Shown here piece by piece: positions 60,801 to 64,000 of a stretch of DNA of 64,000 bases. This DNA is from Dendrobium chrysotoxum (Eukaryota; Streptophyta; Magnoliopsida; Asparagales; Orchidaceae), in contig CM034311.1 of the NCBI GenBank assembly GCA_019925795.1, forward strand, positions 22,938,231-23,002,230, given 5' to 3'. Made by a program: the position numbers and the translations under genes. Position 1 is the stretch's first letter; every line of letters begins with the position of its first letter. Under the pieces are notes generated by a model. It had not been told where the DNA came from. It ran no database searches and was given only the letters and a program-made list of their open reading frames with translations.

Positions 60801-61062
60801 AATTGTGAAATAAAATACAAATAAATTTCCTCCATTCCTCCAATTACACCATACTAACTGCCATCTTTGCTTCCAGAACATTCAAGGATTTATGTGGGAT
60901 GAAGAGAAGGTGAACTCTGAGCTGAAGAACTACATGATCAAAGGTTTCAAAGATGTGAAGGAGATGTGCAAGACTCATAACTGTGATCTGAGAATGGGAG
61001 CCTTTACTCTTGGGATTAATCGGGTTGCCCGAGCAACTGTCCTTAGAGGTTGGGAAGCCTGA
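20445..61062 (+). CDS. GDH1: NAD-dependent glutamate dehydrogenase (plant GDH1-like)
   Basis: Nine coding exons: 20445-20552, 21177-21290, 30338-30559, 30673-30747, 31695-31811, 40473-40723, 41301-41376, 41522-41608 and 60877-61062. Joined, they give an intact 411-residue protein, the usual plant length. All introns are GT..AG. The enzyme interconverts glutamate and 2-oxoglutarate plus ammonium with NAD(H), in plant mitochondria as a hexamer, linking nitrogen and carbon metabolism. Seen: [10 protein letters not shown] (65-74), catalytic Lys102 in [18 protein letters not shown] with Asp142, and the Rossmann motif GFGNVG (213-218). [21 protein letters not shown] and the [12 protein letters not shown] block resemble the Arabidopsis GDH1 type more than GDH2; this subtype call is from memory. 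The ATG gives the conserved [11 protein letters not shown] start. Introns are 624, 9047, 113, 947, 8661, 577, 145 and 19268 bp; the three large ones hold transposons. No exon is damaged. Confidence 0.97.
21177..21290 (+). CDS. GDH1: GDH coding exon 2 (residues 37-74)
   Basis: Encodes [10 protein letters not shown] through GGIRYHPE, including substrate-binding Lys66 in the family motif. The acceptor is ATACAG. The donor GAG|GTCACT is weaker than the others and opens the 9-kb intron. Confidence 0.95.
21291..22740. other. Intron 2, left part: no gene; C/T-rich island
   Basis: Mostly AT-rich. A sharply C/T-rich strand lies at 22130-22265 (CTCTCTCTCTCTCCCCCCCTC) followed by GC-richer DNA to about 22490. 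The minus-strand frames there (22265-22612) match nothing I know and look like composition effects. Confidence 0.5.
22745..23110 (-). repeat. Dispersed repeat family R, partial copy
   Basis: Contains GTTGGGTCGACTACCTCCTC near 22780 and GAGAGGGATAATCAACTATAG near 23018, both shared with copies at about 36.5-38.3 kb (same strand) and 46.9-55.3 kb (opposite strand). Orientation is arbitrary: the copies at 46.9-57.7 kb are called plus because their left end looks like an LTR start. Confidence 0.65.
23125..23285. repeat. GCCTCGAGGC-rich repeat fragment
   Basis: Recurrent GAGGC/GCCTC words (GAGGCCCGCCTC, GCCTCGAGGCTTATGCGTCGA, GTGAGGCTTATGCCTCAC) give many small palindromes. Fragments of this style are common in plant repeats; no terminal structure was found here. 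Confidence 0.4.
23496..24018 (+). repeat. 5' LTR of the chromovirus
   Basis: Shares long blocks with 28689-29233, including ATTAATTAGGAAGGATTT repeats and TTTTTTCATTGTGTTTGCTG near the end. It carries a 17-G run at 23747-23763 where the 3' LTR has an interrupted G-rich stretch. Confidence 0.92.
24022..24033 (+). other. Primer binding site of the chromovirus
   Basis: TGATATCAGAGC, one change from the usual TGGTATCAGAGC complementary to initiator tRNA-Met, starts 4 bp after the LTR. Confidence 0.75.
24049..25330 (+). pseudogene. Chromovirus gag relic
   Basis: The ATG at 24049 is followed by TAG six codons later, then coiled-coil-like [20 protein letters not shown]. The retrotransposon gag domain spans about 24615-25030 ([36 protein letters not shown]). 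TGA at 24789-24791 and frameshifts interrupt it. The zinc knuckle near 25252-25305 reads [16 protein letters not shown]; relative to the family it has lost a cysteine position and the histidine (GPRC instead of GHRC), so it would not bind zinc normally. Confidence 0.85.
25380..25715 (+). pseudogene. Chromovirus aspartic protease relic
   Basis: [20 protein letters not shown] at about 25489-25548 aligns with the retropepsin active site, but the catalytic DSG triad is NSG, a GAT-to-AAT type change. A TAG lies just before it (25486-25488) and the frame ends near 25713. Confidence 0.85.
26040..26720 (+). pseudogene. Chromovirus reverse transcriptase relic
   Basis: Blocks in order: [20 protein letters not shown] (26128 onward), [11 protein letters not shown], then a frameshift near 26325, [39 protein letters not shown] and [11 protein letters not shown]. 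The catalytic YDD-type motif is FFDN, so the second aspartate is lost. A short direct duplication (ACTGGAGACTTTGA...GGGAGCACCATCT, 26585-26650) adds codons after it, and TAG at 26714-26716 ends the frame. Confidence 0.9.
26721..28300 (+). pseudogene. Chromovirus RNase H and integrase relic
   Basis: RNase [10 protein letters not shown] near 26960, then a stop, [17 protein letters not shown] and [19 protein letters not shown] to 27195. Integrase: an HHCC zinc-binding region around 27455-27600 (CDVCQRH at about 27571) and the core [28 protein letters not shown] at 27669-27768 with the first catalytic Asp. Many stops and shifts follow to 28300. Confidence 0.82.
28340..28650 (+). pseudogene. Chromovirus integrase C-terminus and chromodomain-like end
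   Basis: The frame from about 28333 reads [20 protein letters not shown], then VFYVSQLR (GPY/F module) and [15 protein letters not shown], with TAG at 28561. After it [12 protein letters not shown] and HDATWEPLE form the chromodomain-like core. Chromodomains target such elements to particular chromatin, known for the family. Confidence 0.8.
28673..28685 (+). other. Polypurine tract of the chromovirus
   Basis: TTGGGGAGGGGAG runs to within 3 bp of the 3' LTR start, as expected for plus-strand priming. Confidence 0.75.
28689..29233 (+). repeat. 3' LTR of the chromovirus
   Basis: Begins TGATATGGGAGAGGG and ends CGTATCA, next to the CATTC duplication. It differs from the 5' LTR by many substitutions and 22 bp in length, so the insertion is not recent. 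Confidence 0.92.
29239..30337. other. Intron 2, right part: no gene
   Basis: AT-rich. The stretch 29575-29715 (CAGCCTTTGATATATGAATTC, CATTAGTGCACACATGCAAATAC) loosely resembles 23405-23470 left of the chromovirus, so the chromovirus may have landed in an older repeat. Nothing else is recognised. Confidence 0.45.
30338..30559 (+). CDS. GDH1: GDH coding exon 3 (residues 75-148)
   Basis: Encodes [11 protein letters not shown] through DMGTNPQ, with catalytic Lys102 (GGAKGG) and Asp142 (PAPDMG). The acceptor is AAATGCAG and the donor ACAG|GTCC, phase 0. Confidence 0.96.
30673..30747 (+). CDS. GDH1: GDH coding exon 4 (residues 149-173)
   Basis: Encodes [20 protein letters not shown] followed by TGKPI. 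The flanking introns are 113 and 947 bp, and the donor GTAAGT is consensus. Confidence 0.96.
31695..31811 (+). CDS. GDH1: GDH coding exon 5 (residues 174-212)
   Basis: Encodes [20 protein letters not shown] through SDQRFAIQ. The [10 protein letters not shown] block is strongly conserved in plant GDH. It is followed by the 8.7-kb intron. Confidence 0.96.
31812..32786. other. Intron 5, left part: no gene
   Basis: AT-rich with short direct repeats (ATTACCTGCAAAT at 31856 and 31886). A single MITE-like end, TTTGTTTGGGATGGC, lies at 32468-32482. No coding sequence is seen. Confidence 0.5.
32787..33213. mobile_element. hAT-like non-autonomous element, 427 bp
   Basis: TAGGGGTGTAAGTGAG at the left faces CTCATTTACACTACTA at the right as imperfect terminal inverted repeats. 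The interior is full of CTCGAG and GAGCTCGAGC words that can fold. Perfect 11-bp direct repeats GCTCAAAGTAC flank it (32776-32786 and 33214-33224). hAT elements normally make 8-bp duplications, so the outer three bases may be chance. No transposase. Confidence 0.78.
33225..34238. repeat. AT-rich DNA then C/T-rich low-complexity tract
   Basis: 33225-33780 shows no gene. 33955-34225 is dominated by CTCTTTCTCTCT runs, with small hairpins such as CTCTCTAATCAGAGAG and CTCTCTAAACAGAGAG. The plus-strand frame across it (33798-34235) is low complexity and not a gene. Confidence 0.6.
35290..36110. repeat. 161-169-bp tandem repeat array, about five monomers
   Basis: The anchor CATGTGC (once CATTTGC) occurs at 35351, 35517, 35685, 35846 and 36015, intervals 166, 168, 161 and 169. 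Each unit also has a GAGAATGCTGC-like block, AATAATAAATGAG and TTTTAAATTT. The unit length is in the nucleosome-satellite range. Confidence 0.85.
37028..38050 (+). mobile_element. Mutator-like non-autonomous element inside repeat R
   Basis: The left end AAGGTTATAAAAATCGGAT and right end CCAATCCAGTTCTTAAAA form decayed inverted repeats like those at 49713-50778. The interior is AT-rich with TTGAACCGG-type words near the right end. It splits repeat R cleanly. No target duplication could be recognised. A reverse copy of its interior is at 60040-60720. Confidence 0.6.
38346..39171. other. Intron 5, no gene
   Basis: Unclassified DNA. On the minus strand 38400-38570 has a modest open stretch ([20 protein letters not shown]) that could be a fragment of an old retroelement gag, but nothing supports a function. 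Confidence 0.35.
39172..39411. repeat. Imperfect tandem duplication, about 115-bp unit
   Basis: Unit 1 begins AAGTATACCAAAACTACTTAA at 39172 and unit 2 begins AAGTACACCAAAACTACTCC at 39288. Both contain TTCATCATAACTT, CATTCTC and CTTGTCC blocks. Unit 2 has gained an AAATAAATAAATAAATAAA run. Confidence 0.8.
39468..40020. mobile_element. Fold-back MITE with internal hairpin
   Basis: The left end AAGCCTTAGACCATCTCC and right end GGAGATAGGCTT are inverted, with a 6-bp indel. Inside, GGTGAACAGTGC (39892-39903) and GCACTGTTCACC (39922-39933) form a perfect 12-bp stem around an 18-bp loop. A 21-A run precedes it. No transposase. Superfamily uncertain. Confidence 0.65.
40021..40472. other. Intron 5, right end
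   Basis: A stretch with TATAAATA at 40080 and T/C-rich sequence downstream (40180-40240) resembles a decayed LTR promoter, but no pair or primer site is present. The branch and acceptor region of exon 6 follows. Confidence 0.35.
40473..40723 (+). CDS. GDH1: GDH coding exon 6 (residues 213-296)
   Basis: Opens with the NAD-binding [10 protein letters not shown] motif and runs to [10 protein letters not shown]. The last codon (Arg296) is split, phase 2. VAVSD with Asp237 lies at the end of the second Rossmann strand. Confidence 0.96.
41301..41376 (+). CDS. GDH1: GDH coding exon 7 (residues 296-321)
   Basis: Completes Arg296 and encodes [20 protein letters not shown] and PEADE. The acceptor is TTTCAAG and the donor GAG|GTTAGT. 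Confidence 0.96.
41522..41608 (+). CDS. GDH1: GDH coding exon 8 (residues 322-350)
   Basis: Encodes [10 protein letters not shown] through YFEWVQ, with the conserved [12 protein letters not shown] block. The acceptor has a long T-rich tract ending TTTTCAG. It precedes the 19.3-kb intron. Confidence 0.96.
42122..43291. mobile_element. Non-autonomous CACTA element, 1,170 bp
   Basis: Ends are CACTACAAGTAAA and the inverse of CACTACAGGAAA, the En/Spm (CACTA) signature. The 3-bp direct repeat ACC flanks it (42119-42121 and 43292-43294), exactly the CACTA target-duplication size. Both subterminal zones carry many TTTCCGACGG/CCGGCGGA motifs, the usual transposase-binding repeats of this superfamily. 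The middle (42885-43110) has a G/A-rich block repeated three to four times. No transposase domain is visible. Confidence 0.92.
42885..43110. repeat. Internal repeats of the CACTA element
   Basis: GAAGTCGAAGAGCAACGAACA and close variants recur at about 42901, 42955, 43009 and 43057, followed twice by GAGAAGAGGAAAA. Spacing is about 48-54 bp. The reading frames here on both strands are artefacts of the purine-rich repeat. Confidence 0.75.
43524..44170 (-). mobile_element. 5'-truncated RTE-type LINE (RT C-terminus)
   Basis: Minus-strand frames 44168-43935 and 43892-43632 are in register, separated by one TAG. They read [30 protein letters not shown] and MLYGVEC, then [34 protein letters not shown] and GRGRPKKTW, the C-terminus of plant RTE-like reverse transcriptase. 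The 3' end is a (TTG)n tail (CAACAAC on the plus strand). A perfect 14-bp target duplication TAAATGTTAATATA flanks it (43510-43523 and 44171-44184). Insertion into intron 8 is therefore certain. Confidence 0.92.
44195..44268. repeat. (TA)37 microsatellite
   Basis: An uninterrupted run of 37 TA units starts 10 bp after the LINE target duplication. It has the same unit count as the run at 17503-17576. Confidence 0.95.
44876..45676 (+). promoter_or_regulatory. Eight 21-bp-phased dyad pairs in LTR B
   Basis: Fifteen-base dyads, consensus ATCGTCCTGGACGAT, occur as pairs starting at 44876/44897, 44969/44990, 45075/45096, 45180/45201, 45298/45319, 45415/45436, 45533/45554 and 45641/45662. Every pair is exactly 21 bp apart. 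Pairs are 93-118 bp from one another. Weaker pairs with the same 21-bp offset lie between them at 45244/45265, 45361/45382 and 45480/45501. The array stops 43 bp before the TATA-like box. Confidence 0.85.
45785..45819. repeat. GA microsatellite
   Basis: An uninterrupted GA run of 35 bp lies downstream of the TATA-like box of LTR B, in the expected leader of its transcript. Confidence 0.9.
45965..46065 (+). repeat. 39-bp minisatellite in LTR B
   Basis: AGGTTCTCTGCC starts at 45965, 46004 and 46043, exactly 39 bp apart, with GGAGGAAGCGA in each full unit. It is the counterpart of the 35-38-bp array in LTR A. Confidence 0.85.
46432..46889. other. Intron 8 DNA, no gene
   Basis: Unclassified sequence between the solo LTR and repeat R. 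The frame at 46546-46773 shows no recognisable domain. Confidence 0.4.
46890..49240 (+). repeat. Large dispersed repeat R, copy in intron 8
   Basis: Begins TGTGGGCTCCAAAAATTTTG, then CGAGGAGAATTTTAACGG, matched at 52027 onward by GGGCTCTGAAAATTCGCG, then CGAGGAGAGTTTTAATAG. Contains the shared CTACTTAATTAGAGGAGATAG block (47324) and, at 48600-49240, decayed monomers of the tandem repeat seen at 35290-36110. No ORF with a known domain. It looks like a very long LTR or its non-coding interior. Confidence 0.6.
47822..47915 (-). repeat. tRNA-like SINE fragment
   Basis: Read on the minus strand it gives GGTCTGTTGGTTGGAGTTTTG, ACCAACCAAGAGGTC and GAGTTCGAC, resembling tRNA A and B boxes. Similar plus-strand copies are at 51190-51300 and 51385-51480. 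Calling it a SINE is inference. Confidence 0.4.
49241..49703. other. Intron 8 DNA, no gene
   Basis: No recognisable domain. The minus-strand frame 49289-49564 has no family features. Confidence 0.4.
49704..50787. mobile_element. Pack-MULE-like element carrying a receptor-kinase fragment
   Basis: The terminal inverted repeats are AAGGCTTTTAAAATCGGATC at the left (49714) and, inverted at the right, AAGGTTTTGAAAACCGGATC (ending 50778). A perfect 9-bp direct repeat ATTTTTTAG flanks it (49704-49712 and 50779-50787), the size typical of Mutator-like elements. Between the ends lies a piece of a plant G-type lectin receptor-like kinase gene on the minus strand. No transposase is present. Confidence 0.82.
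49861..50484 (-). pseudogene. Captured G-type lectin S-receptor-like kinase N-terminus
   Basis: The minus-strand frame starts with a hydrophobic signal peptide-like segment ([18 protein letters not shown]), then [16 protein letters not shown] of the bulb-type lectin domain, and later [20 protein letters not shown] and [10 protein letters not shown]. Between them a deletion after ELGFFS removes part of the lectin core. The following blocks ([20 protein letters not shown]) are readable only in a neighbouring frame. The frame returns near 50170. PAN/S-locus, membrane and kinase parts are absent. It is therefore a non-functional fragment. Its relative GC-richness stands out from the surrounding AT-rich intron, as expected of captured coding DNA. 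Confidence 0.88.
51180..51480 (+). repeat. Two tRNA-like SINE fragments
   Basis: TCTGTTGGTTGAGAGTTTTGG with ACCGACTAAGAGGTCTTG near 51195, and GACTATCAACCAAGAGATTTTGG near 51389, both followed by TTGTGTATGTG-type sequence. They match the minus-strand copy at 47822-47915. Confidence 0.4.
51592..51790 (+). mobile_element. Mutator-like element fragment
   Basis: GGTTTTAAAAATCGGATCGG at the left plus GGTTCGAC and GGTTCAA words match the terminal regions of the element at 49713-50778. The right end is lost before the LINE fragment at 51896. Confidence 0.6.
51896..52022 (+). mobile_element. RTE-type LINE fragment
   Basis: The plus strand reads [20 protein letters not shown], the same block as the LINE at 43524-44170, then breaks down. 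It directly abuts repeat R. Confidence 0.75.
52023..52449 (+). repeat. Repeat R, left end of second intron 8 copy
   Basis: GGGCTCTGAAAATTCGCGCC through CGAGGAGAGTTTTAATAG, then the block CTATAGTTAATTATCCCTCC near 52240. It contains a 23-G run at 52383-52405. Confidence 0.65.
52383..52405 (+). repeat. Poly-G run of 23
   Basis: Twenty-three consecutive G residues inside repeat R, able to form a G-quadruplex. The exact length is prone to sequencing error. Confidence 0.9.
52450..53888 (+). repeat. Tandem duplication, unit 1 (about 1.44 kb)
   Basis: Starts ATCGTGGTCTCTAGTTTACT and ends at the next identical start. It contains ACATACGGGCTCTGGCCATAA, then about 250 bp of tandem units of about 78 bp (AATGAAA at 53590, 53689, 53766 and 53845), each with a TGCATGCAGGAGGTCATTTT-like block. 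Confidence 0.9.
53889..55310 (+). repeat. Tandem duplication, unit 2 (about 1.42 kb)
   Basis: Nearly the same sequence as 52450-53888 across its whole length, offset by 1,439 bp at the start and 1,421 bp at the end. The two units agree far better with each other than either does with other copies of repeat R, so the duplication is younger than the repeat. Confidence 0.9.
55311..57660 (+). repeat. Repeat R interior with degenerate short tandem units
   Basis: 56360-57380 has loosely repeated modules with TGGCTCGTAGGT, TTTGCTTGCA, GGATCAATACATTTGCCT and CTGCATATTA words at roughly 60-80-bp spacing. 57600-57650 (GGAATTTCGACAGCATCCAGG) matches the reverse of 34541-34575. The frames at 55780-55974 and 57045-57404 have no domain features. 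Confidence 0.5.
57661..58084 (+). repeat. Repeat R end with CACGCCAAGAAAG-type units
   Basis: ATGTCAAGAAAGATGTGCAC, CATAAAGAAAGACGTGCATA, CTAAAAAAAGCATGCAAAT and GTTAAGAAATGCGTGCATGG occur at 57674, 57739, 57851 and 57918. It corresponds, reversed, to 34239-34440. Confidence 0.5.
58085..58540. repeat. Degenerate TAATTAAT/ATAATTA array
   Basis: About 450 bp made almost only of ATAATTAATTATAATTAA-like words with a ragged period near 11-12 bp, e.g. TTAATTATAATTCACTATAA, AATTAATTATAATTAGC and GATTAATCATAATTAGC. It has sharp edges against normal DNA at the left and GC-rich DNA at the right. Confidence 0.85.
58541..59430. other. GC-richer block in intron 8, no recognised gene
   Basis: G-rich on the plus strand (GGTTGGAAGAGCGGTTGGAAG). 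Frames on both strands (58544-58936 plus, 58558-58884 minus) are open for about 110-130 codons but overlap each other and show no family motif, so composition is the likelier cause. It may be part of repeat R or a decayed LTR. Confidence 0.4.
59431..60876. repeat. Intron 8 right end: RTE tail and reversed Mutator-like fragment
   Basis: 59981-60036 reads CCATGTAGTGGGATAAAGGC, then TTGTTGATGTTGTTGTTGTT, the plus-strand 3' tail of an RTE-type LINE or a SINE sharing that tail. 60040-60720 matches, reversed, the element at 37028-38050 (AACATATACAAAA, TAATGCGGGACTAAATA). 59431-59980 shows nothing recognised. The acceptor of exon 9 follows. Confidence 0.6.
60877..61062 (+). CDS. GDH1: GDH coding exon 9 (residues 351-411) and stop
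   Basis: Encodes [20 protein letters not shown] through the conserved C-terminus [11 protein letters not shown], with TGA at 61060-61062. The acceptor is TTGCTTCCAG. Confidence 0.96.
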   Translation, partial: NIQGFMWDEEKVNSELKNYMIKGFKDVKEMCKTHNCDLRMGAFTLGINRVARATVLRGWEA

Positions 61063-61270
61063 TTTTAATTTTTCTTATTTTTTGGCCTTCCTCCAATGAG
61101 TAAATAAGTGCAAACAGTCACATAATTTTTCTAAAATTTTGTTTCTAGAAACATCTCTCAGTGTAATTTAGTCTAATCTTGTCTGAATTCTTTCCTATTG
61201 TAATAGCAGTCATCTGCTGATGACATATATTTTTTCCCCTTAAATAAAGCTTCTAATAGTGACTATCGTG
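61063..61270 (+). terminator. GDH 3' UTR with poly(A) signal
   Basis: AATAAA at 61243-61248 lies 181 bp after the stop, preceded by T-rich and TGTAAT-like elements, the usual layout of a plant polyadenylation region. The exact cleavage site cannot be seen. Confidence 0.65.
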
Positions 61271-64000
61271 CTAGGCAATTTATTTTGATCTATTGGTTGA
61301 GAACTTTAGCTACTGCTATCAACTTAATGAATCCTTACTCTATCATGTATTCTCTTTATTAGTGAATGATTTATTTATAGACTCTCATAAAAATTTGTAT
61401 AATAATCATCTTATCTTTTATAAAGTTTTAATCAACTAAAAAATTTTAATTTTTCTCCCCTACAAACATATCTTGCAAAGTTAACATAATACTCGGTACG
61501 CATATGAAGATATAAACATATTTTTTAAATTTTTTTTTTAATAAGTTATAATTTTTTTTTAGAATTATATTTATCATTATTTCAAGTAATTTGCTTTCTT
61601 ATATTATCATAGAGGCTTTGAAAGTCTTTAAGAAATGAGAATGCATAATCTAAGAATGTATATAATGGCAAATTAGTAGGGGTTTCAATATATGCATAAT
61701 CAAAGAAAAGCATTAGGTTTAATCTATAAAGAGCTCATTTCCTATATGATTTAGGTTTTGCTTTTTTTATCCCTACACATTCAATTAGGCTCCTCCATCT
61801 CAACCATTTATCTAAATGCCTAAAGTCGCTATTCACTTCAAAAAATGTTAAAAGTTGAAGAACTCAAGAGAGAGTTAATCATTTCATTGATTGAGGTAGA
61901 ACTATATATCGACATCTTCATTATTTGTCTTTGTCTACTAACTAGGGGCACTATGACTATTATTTTTATTAGACAAGCTCTAATTAGGTAAATCGCTAAA
62001 ATCTTATAGTTTATTAGGCTATTTTATGCTTTGCGAAAGGAATATGCATTGCGATTAACTCACACCATAAAGTTAGGTTTGGTTTAACCACCTAGTTGGT
62101 ATCGAATCAAAATGCCCTAGGTTTTATCTTCAAATACCATCAATTAGAGATTTTTTTTTCTTCAACTATTATTGTTAAGTGCTAGAGATAGTAGATGACT
62201 TGAGGGCCATTGAATCTCATCAAATTAGATTAATTAATCACATTATTAAACATATCCTAAAGCCTCAACTTTGATGTGATTAATCTTTGTTGTTTGATCT
62301 TAGACCCAATATTATTTGTTAACCCTACATATGGCCAAGGGCCTGCCTACTTATCCTATATCTAATCAATTGATGCCATGCATAATGTGGATACACATTT
62401 AGCAATGTTGATTGTGTAAACCCATTAAATAGATTAAATCAAATCTTAGAATTTTTAAAATATAGAACTAAGTCATATAAAATAGAAAAATCTAAAGTAA
62501 ATTGTATTAAATTAATAAAATTAAGGAAAAATTCTAAAATAAATTTAACTACTTTTAATAAGATTTCTATTTTTCTTATTTTTAAAAAATAATAAATAAA
62601 TAAATAAAATCTAAAAAATAATAAATCTCCCTAGGCTTTAACATTATCTCATTCCTGAACTATGATAGGAGTTTCAAGTAGATTAAGAATTTATCGCTCG
62701 CGTTAAGACTCAATGGAAATCATAAATACACATTAAATTTCAAAATGTATAAATAATTCGAATTGCATTATAATTTTTTTTATAAATTTATAAAAATATA
62801 GTTAACTCAAAATACTATAAAGTTGTTTGAAATTAGATTTATTGAATTTTTTTTCTAATTTTATAAACTAGGAGAAATGTTCACAAATTTGGAATTTATT
62901 AAGTTTACCTTGGATTTAAGGGTTTCCTAGAGTCAACCTTAGGCTAGGTTAGTTTGATTATAAATTCTTAAGGTTCCATAGTTTTTGTTAGCTAACCTAA
63001 ACTTTTCATAAAGTTCTTAGGTAGCCTTAAATGGATTTAAATTAGCCTTAAGAGACTCAAATAAATAAATCTCACACCTTAAAATTTATTAACAATTATA
63101 AAATAATATTACATATCATGTCATTGCCCATAATGACAATTCCACGATCAATAAACTTATAAGAAAAATAAGCAATCCTAATTATTTTTTTTTAGACTTC
63201 TGATTTTGATCTCATTCTCCTTCCTTGCTTTCCCTGAGCTACAACTTGCCCTCACAAATAATCCCTTTCTAAGCATTTTTATTACACTTTCTTTCTCAAC
63301 TCATTTGATAGAATGGTAGACTTCACCTATATCATAAAAATAATGTCATTTTAGTATAGTGATAGCATGCATATAAGTAGATGATAGAAAGCATTATAAG
63401 ATGTAAGAATTATCTTCCTTTATAATCTTCACATCAAAGTCTGTTAGATAAAAAAAATAGCTAAATATAAGCATAAAAGTATTATTTTACTGATGCATCA
63501 TCTTTTATTCAAAATATGAATAATTGTTGCTTTATAGAGAGATGATTTGTATATGATTTCTGATATATCATAAAAAATATTTGATCGGGCACGAATCTCG
63601 AGGCAAATTATGATTAGAAATTTTCAAAATTAAATTTGGAGCCATTCGAACTCTGATTTTAACAAACTTATAGTCGAACTGAACGTCTCAAAAAGGCGAA
63701 CCAAGCGACGCCTAATTCGACCTAATCTGAGCCCAAATGATTCCAAATTAAGGACCTGAAGCACATTTAGAATGTTCAAATCATAAACGGGACAACTAAT
63801 TGATTGTCAAATGTGACATGCTTATAGTCGAATCGAGCAGCTCGACAAGACAAAATGGGATAAGCCCAAGATATTTGAATTCTGACATCATTAAGATACT
63901 TAAATACTCGATAAACGGTCCAATCCAACCTTTGTCGCCCGCTGACTACAATCCCCTCCGATTACCGTCGTCTGCCAACTATGGTCCTTCCGATCACCGT
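61271..64000. other. Downstream intergenic DNA, no gene seen
   Basis: AT-rich. 62930-63070 has recurring CTAGGTTAG/CCTTAAG words, and 63580-63900 is GC-richer with repeated TCGAACTGA/TCGAATCGAGC words that may begin another repeat running out of the window. No ORF over 60 codons with any family feature. Confidence 0.5.

Overview
This window is nuclear DNA of a land plant, almost certainly a flowering plant. The single intact host gene is a 411-residue plant NAD-dependent glutamate dehydrogenase (GDH1-like) with nine coding exons and canonical GT..AG introns. The rest is AT-rich intron and intergenic DNA built from nested, mostly decayed plant transposable elements. The species cannot be fixed from the sequence alone.

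Layout. 1-17.5 kb: upstream transposon graveyard. It holds a Copia element of SIRE/Maximus character in a permuted order (broken pol, an extra ORF, polypurine tract, one LTR, primer binding site, broken gag), then an antisense Ty3/gypsy relic (13.1-15.3 kb). 17.5-20.4 kb: a (TA)37 tract and two candidate 5' exons of the glutamate dehydrogenase gene. 20,445-61,062: the glutamate dehydrogenase gene, 40.6 kb from ATG to stop for a 1,236-bp coding sequence. Intron 2 (9.0 kb) holds a complete but dead Ty3/gypsy chromovirus with both LTRs and a CATTC target duplication. Intron 5 (8.7 kb) holds a hAT-like element, a large repeat with a 161-169-bp tandem array, a Mutator-like insertion and a fold-back MITE. 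Intron 8 (19.3 kb) holds a CACTA element, a 5'-truncated RTE-type LINE, a solo SIRE-like LTR, opposite-strand copies of the intron 5 repeat, a Mutator-like element carrying a lectin receptor-kinase fragment, and a recent 1.4-kb tandem duplication. 61.1-64 kb: 3' UTR with AATAAA, then repeat-poor AT-rich DNA.

Function. Only glutamate dehydrogenase is convincingly a working host gene. Its exons are clean while every large intron is packed with transposons.

Most interesting signal. The SIRE-like LTRs, and a stretch directly before an internal ORF of that element, share an architecture I do not recognise from a named system: pairs of 15-bp dyads (ATCGT-N5-ACGAT) whose starts are 21 bp apart (20 in one LTR), repeated about every 100 bp, ending shortly before a TATA-like box. 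Base changes between copies keep the dyad symmetry, which suggests a symmetric binding site or hairpin under selection.
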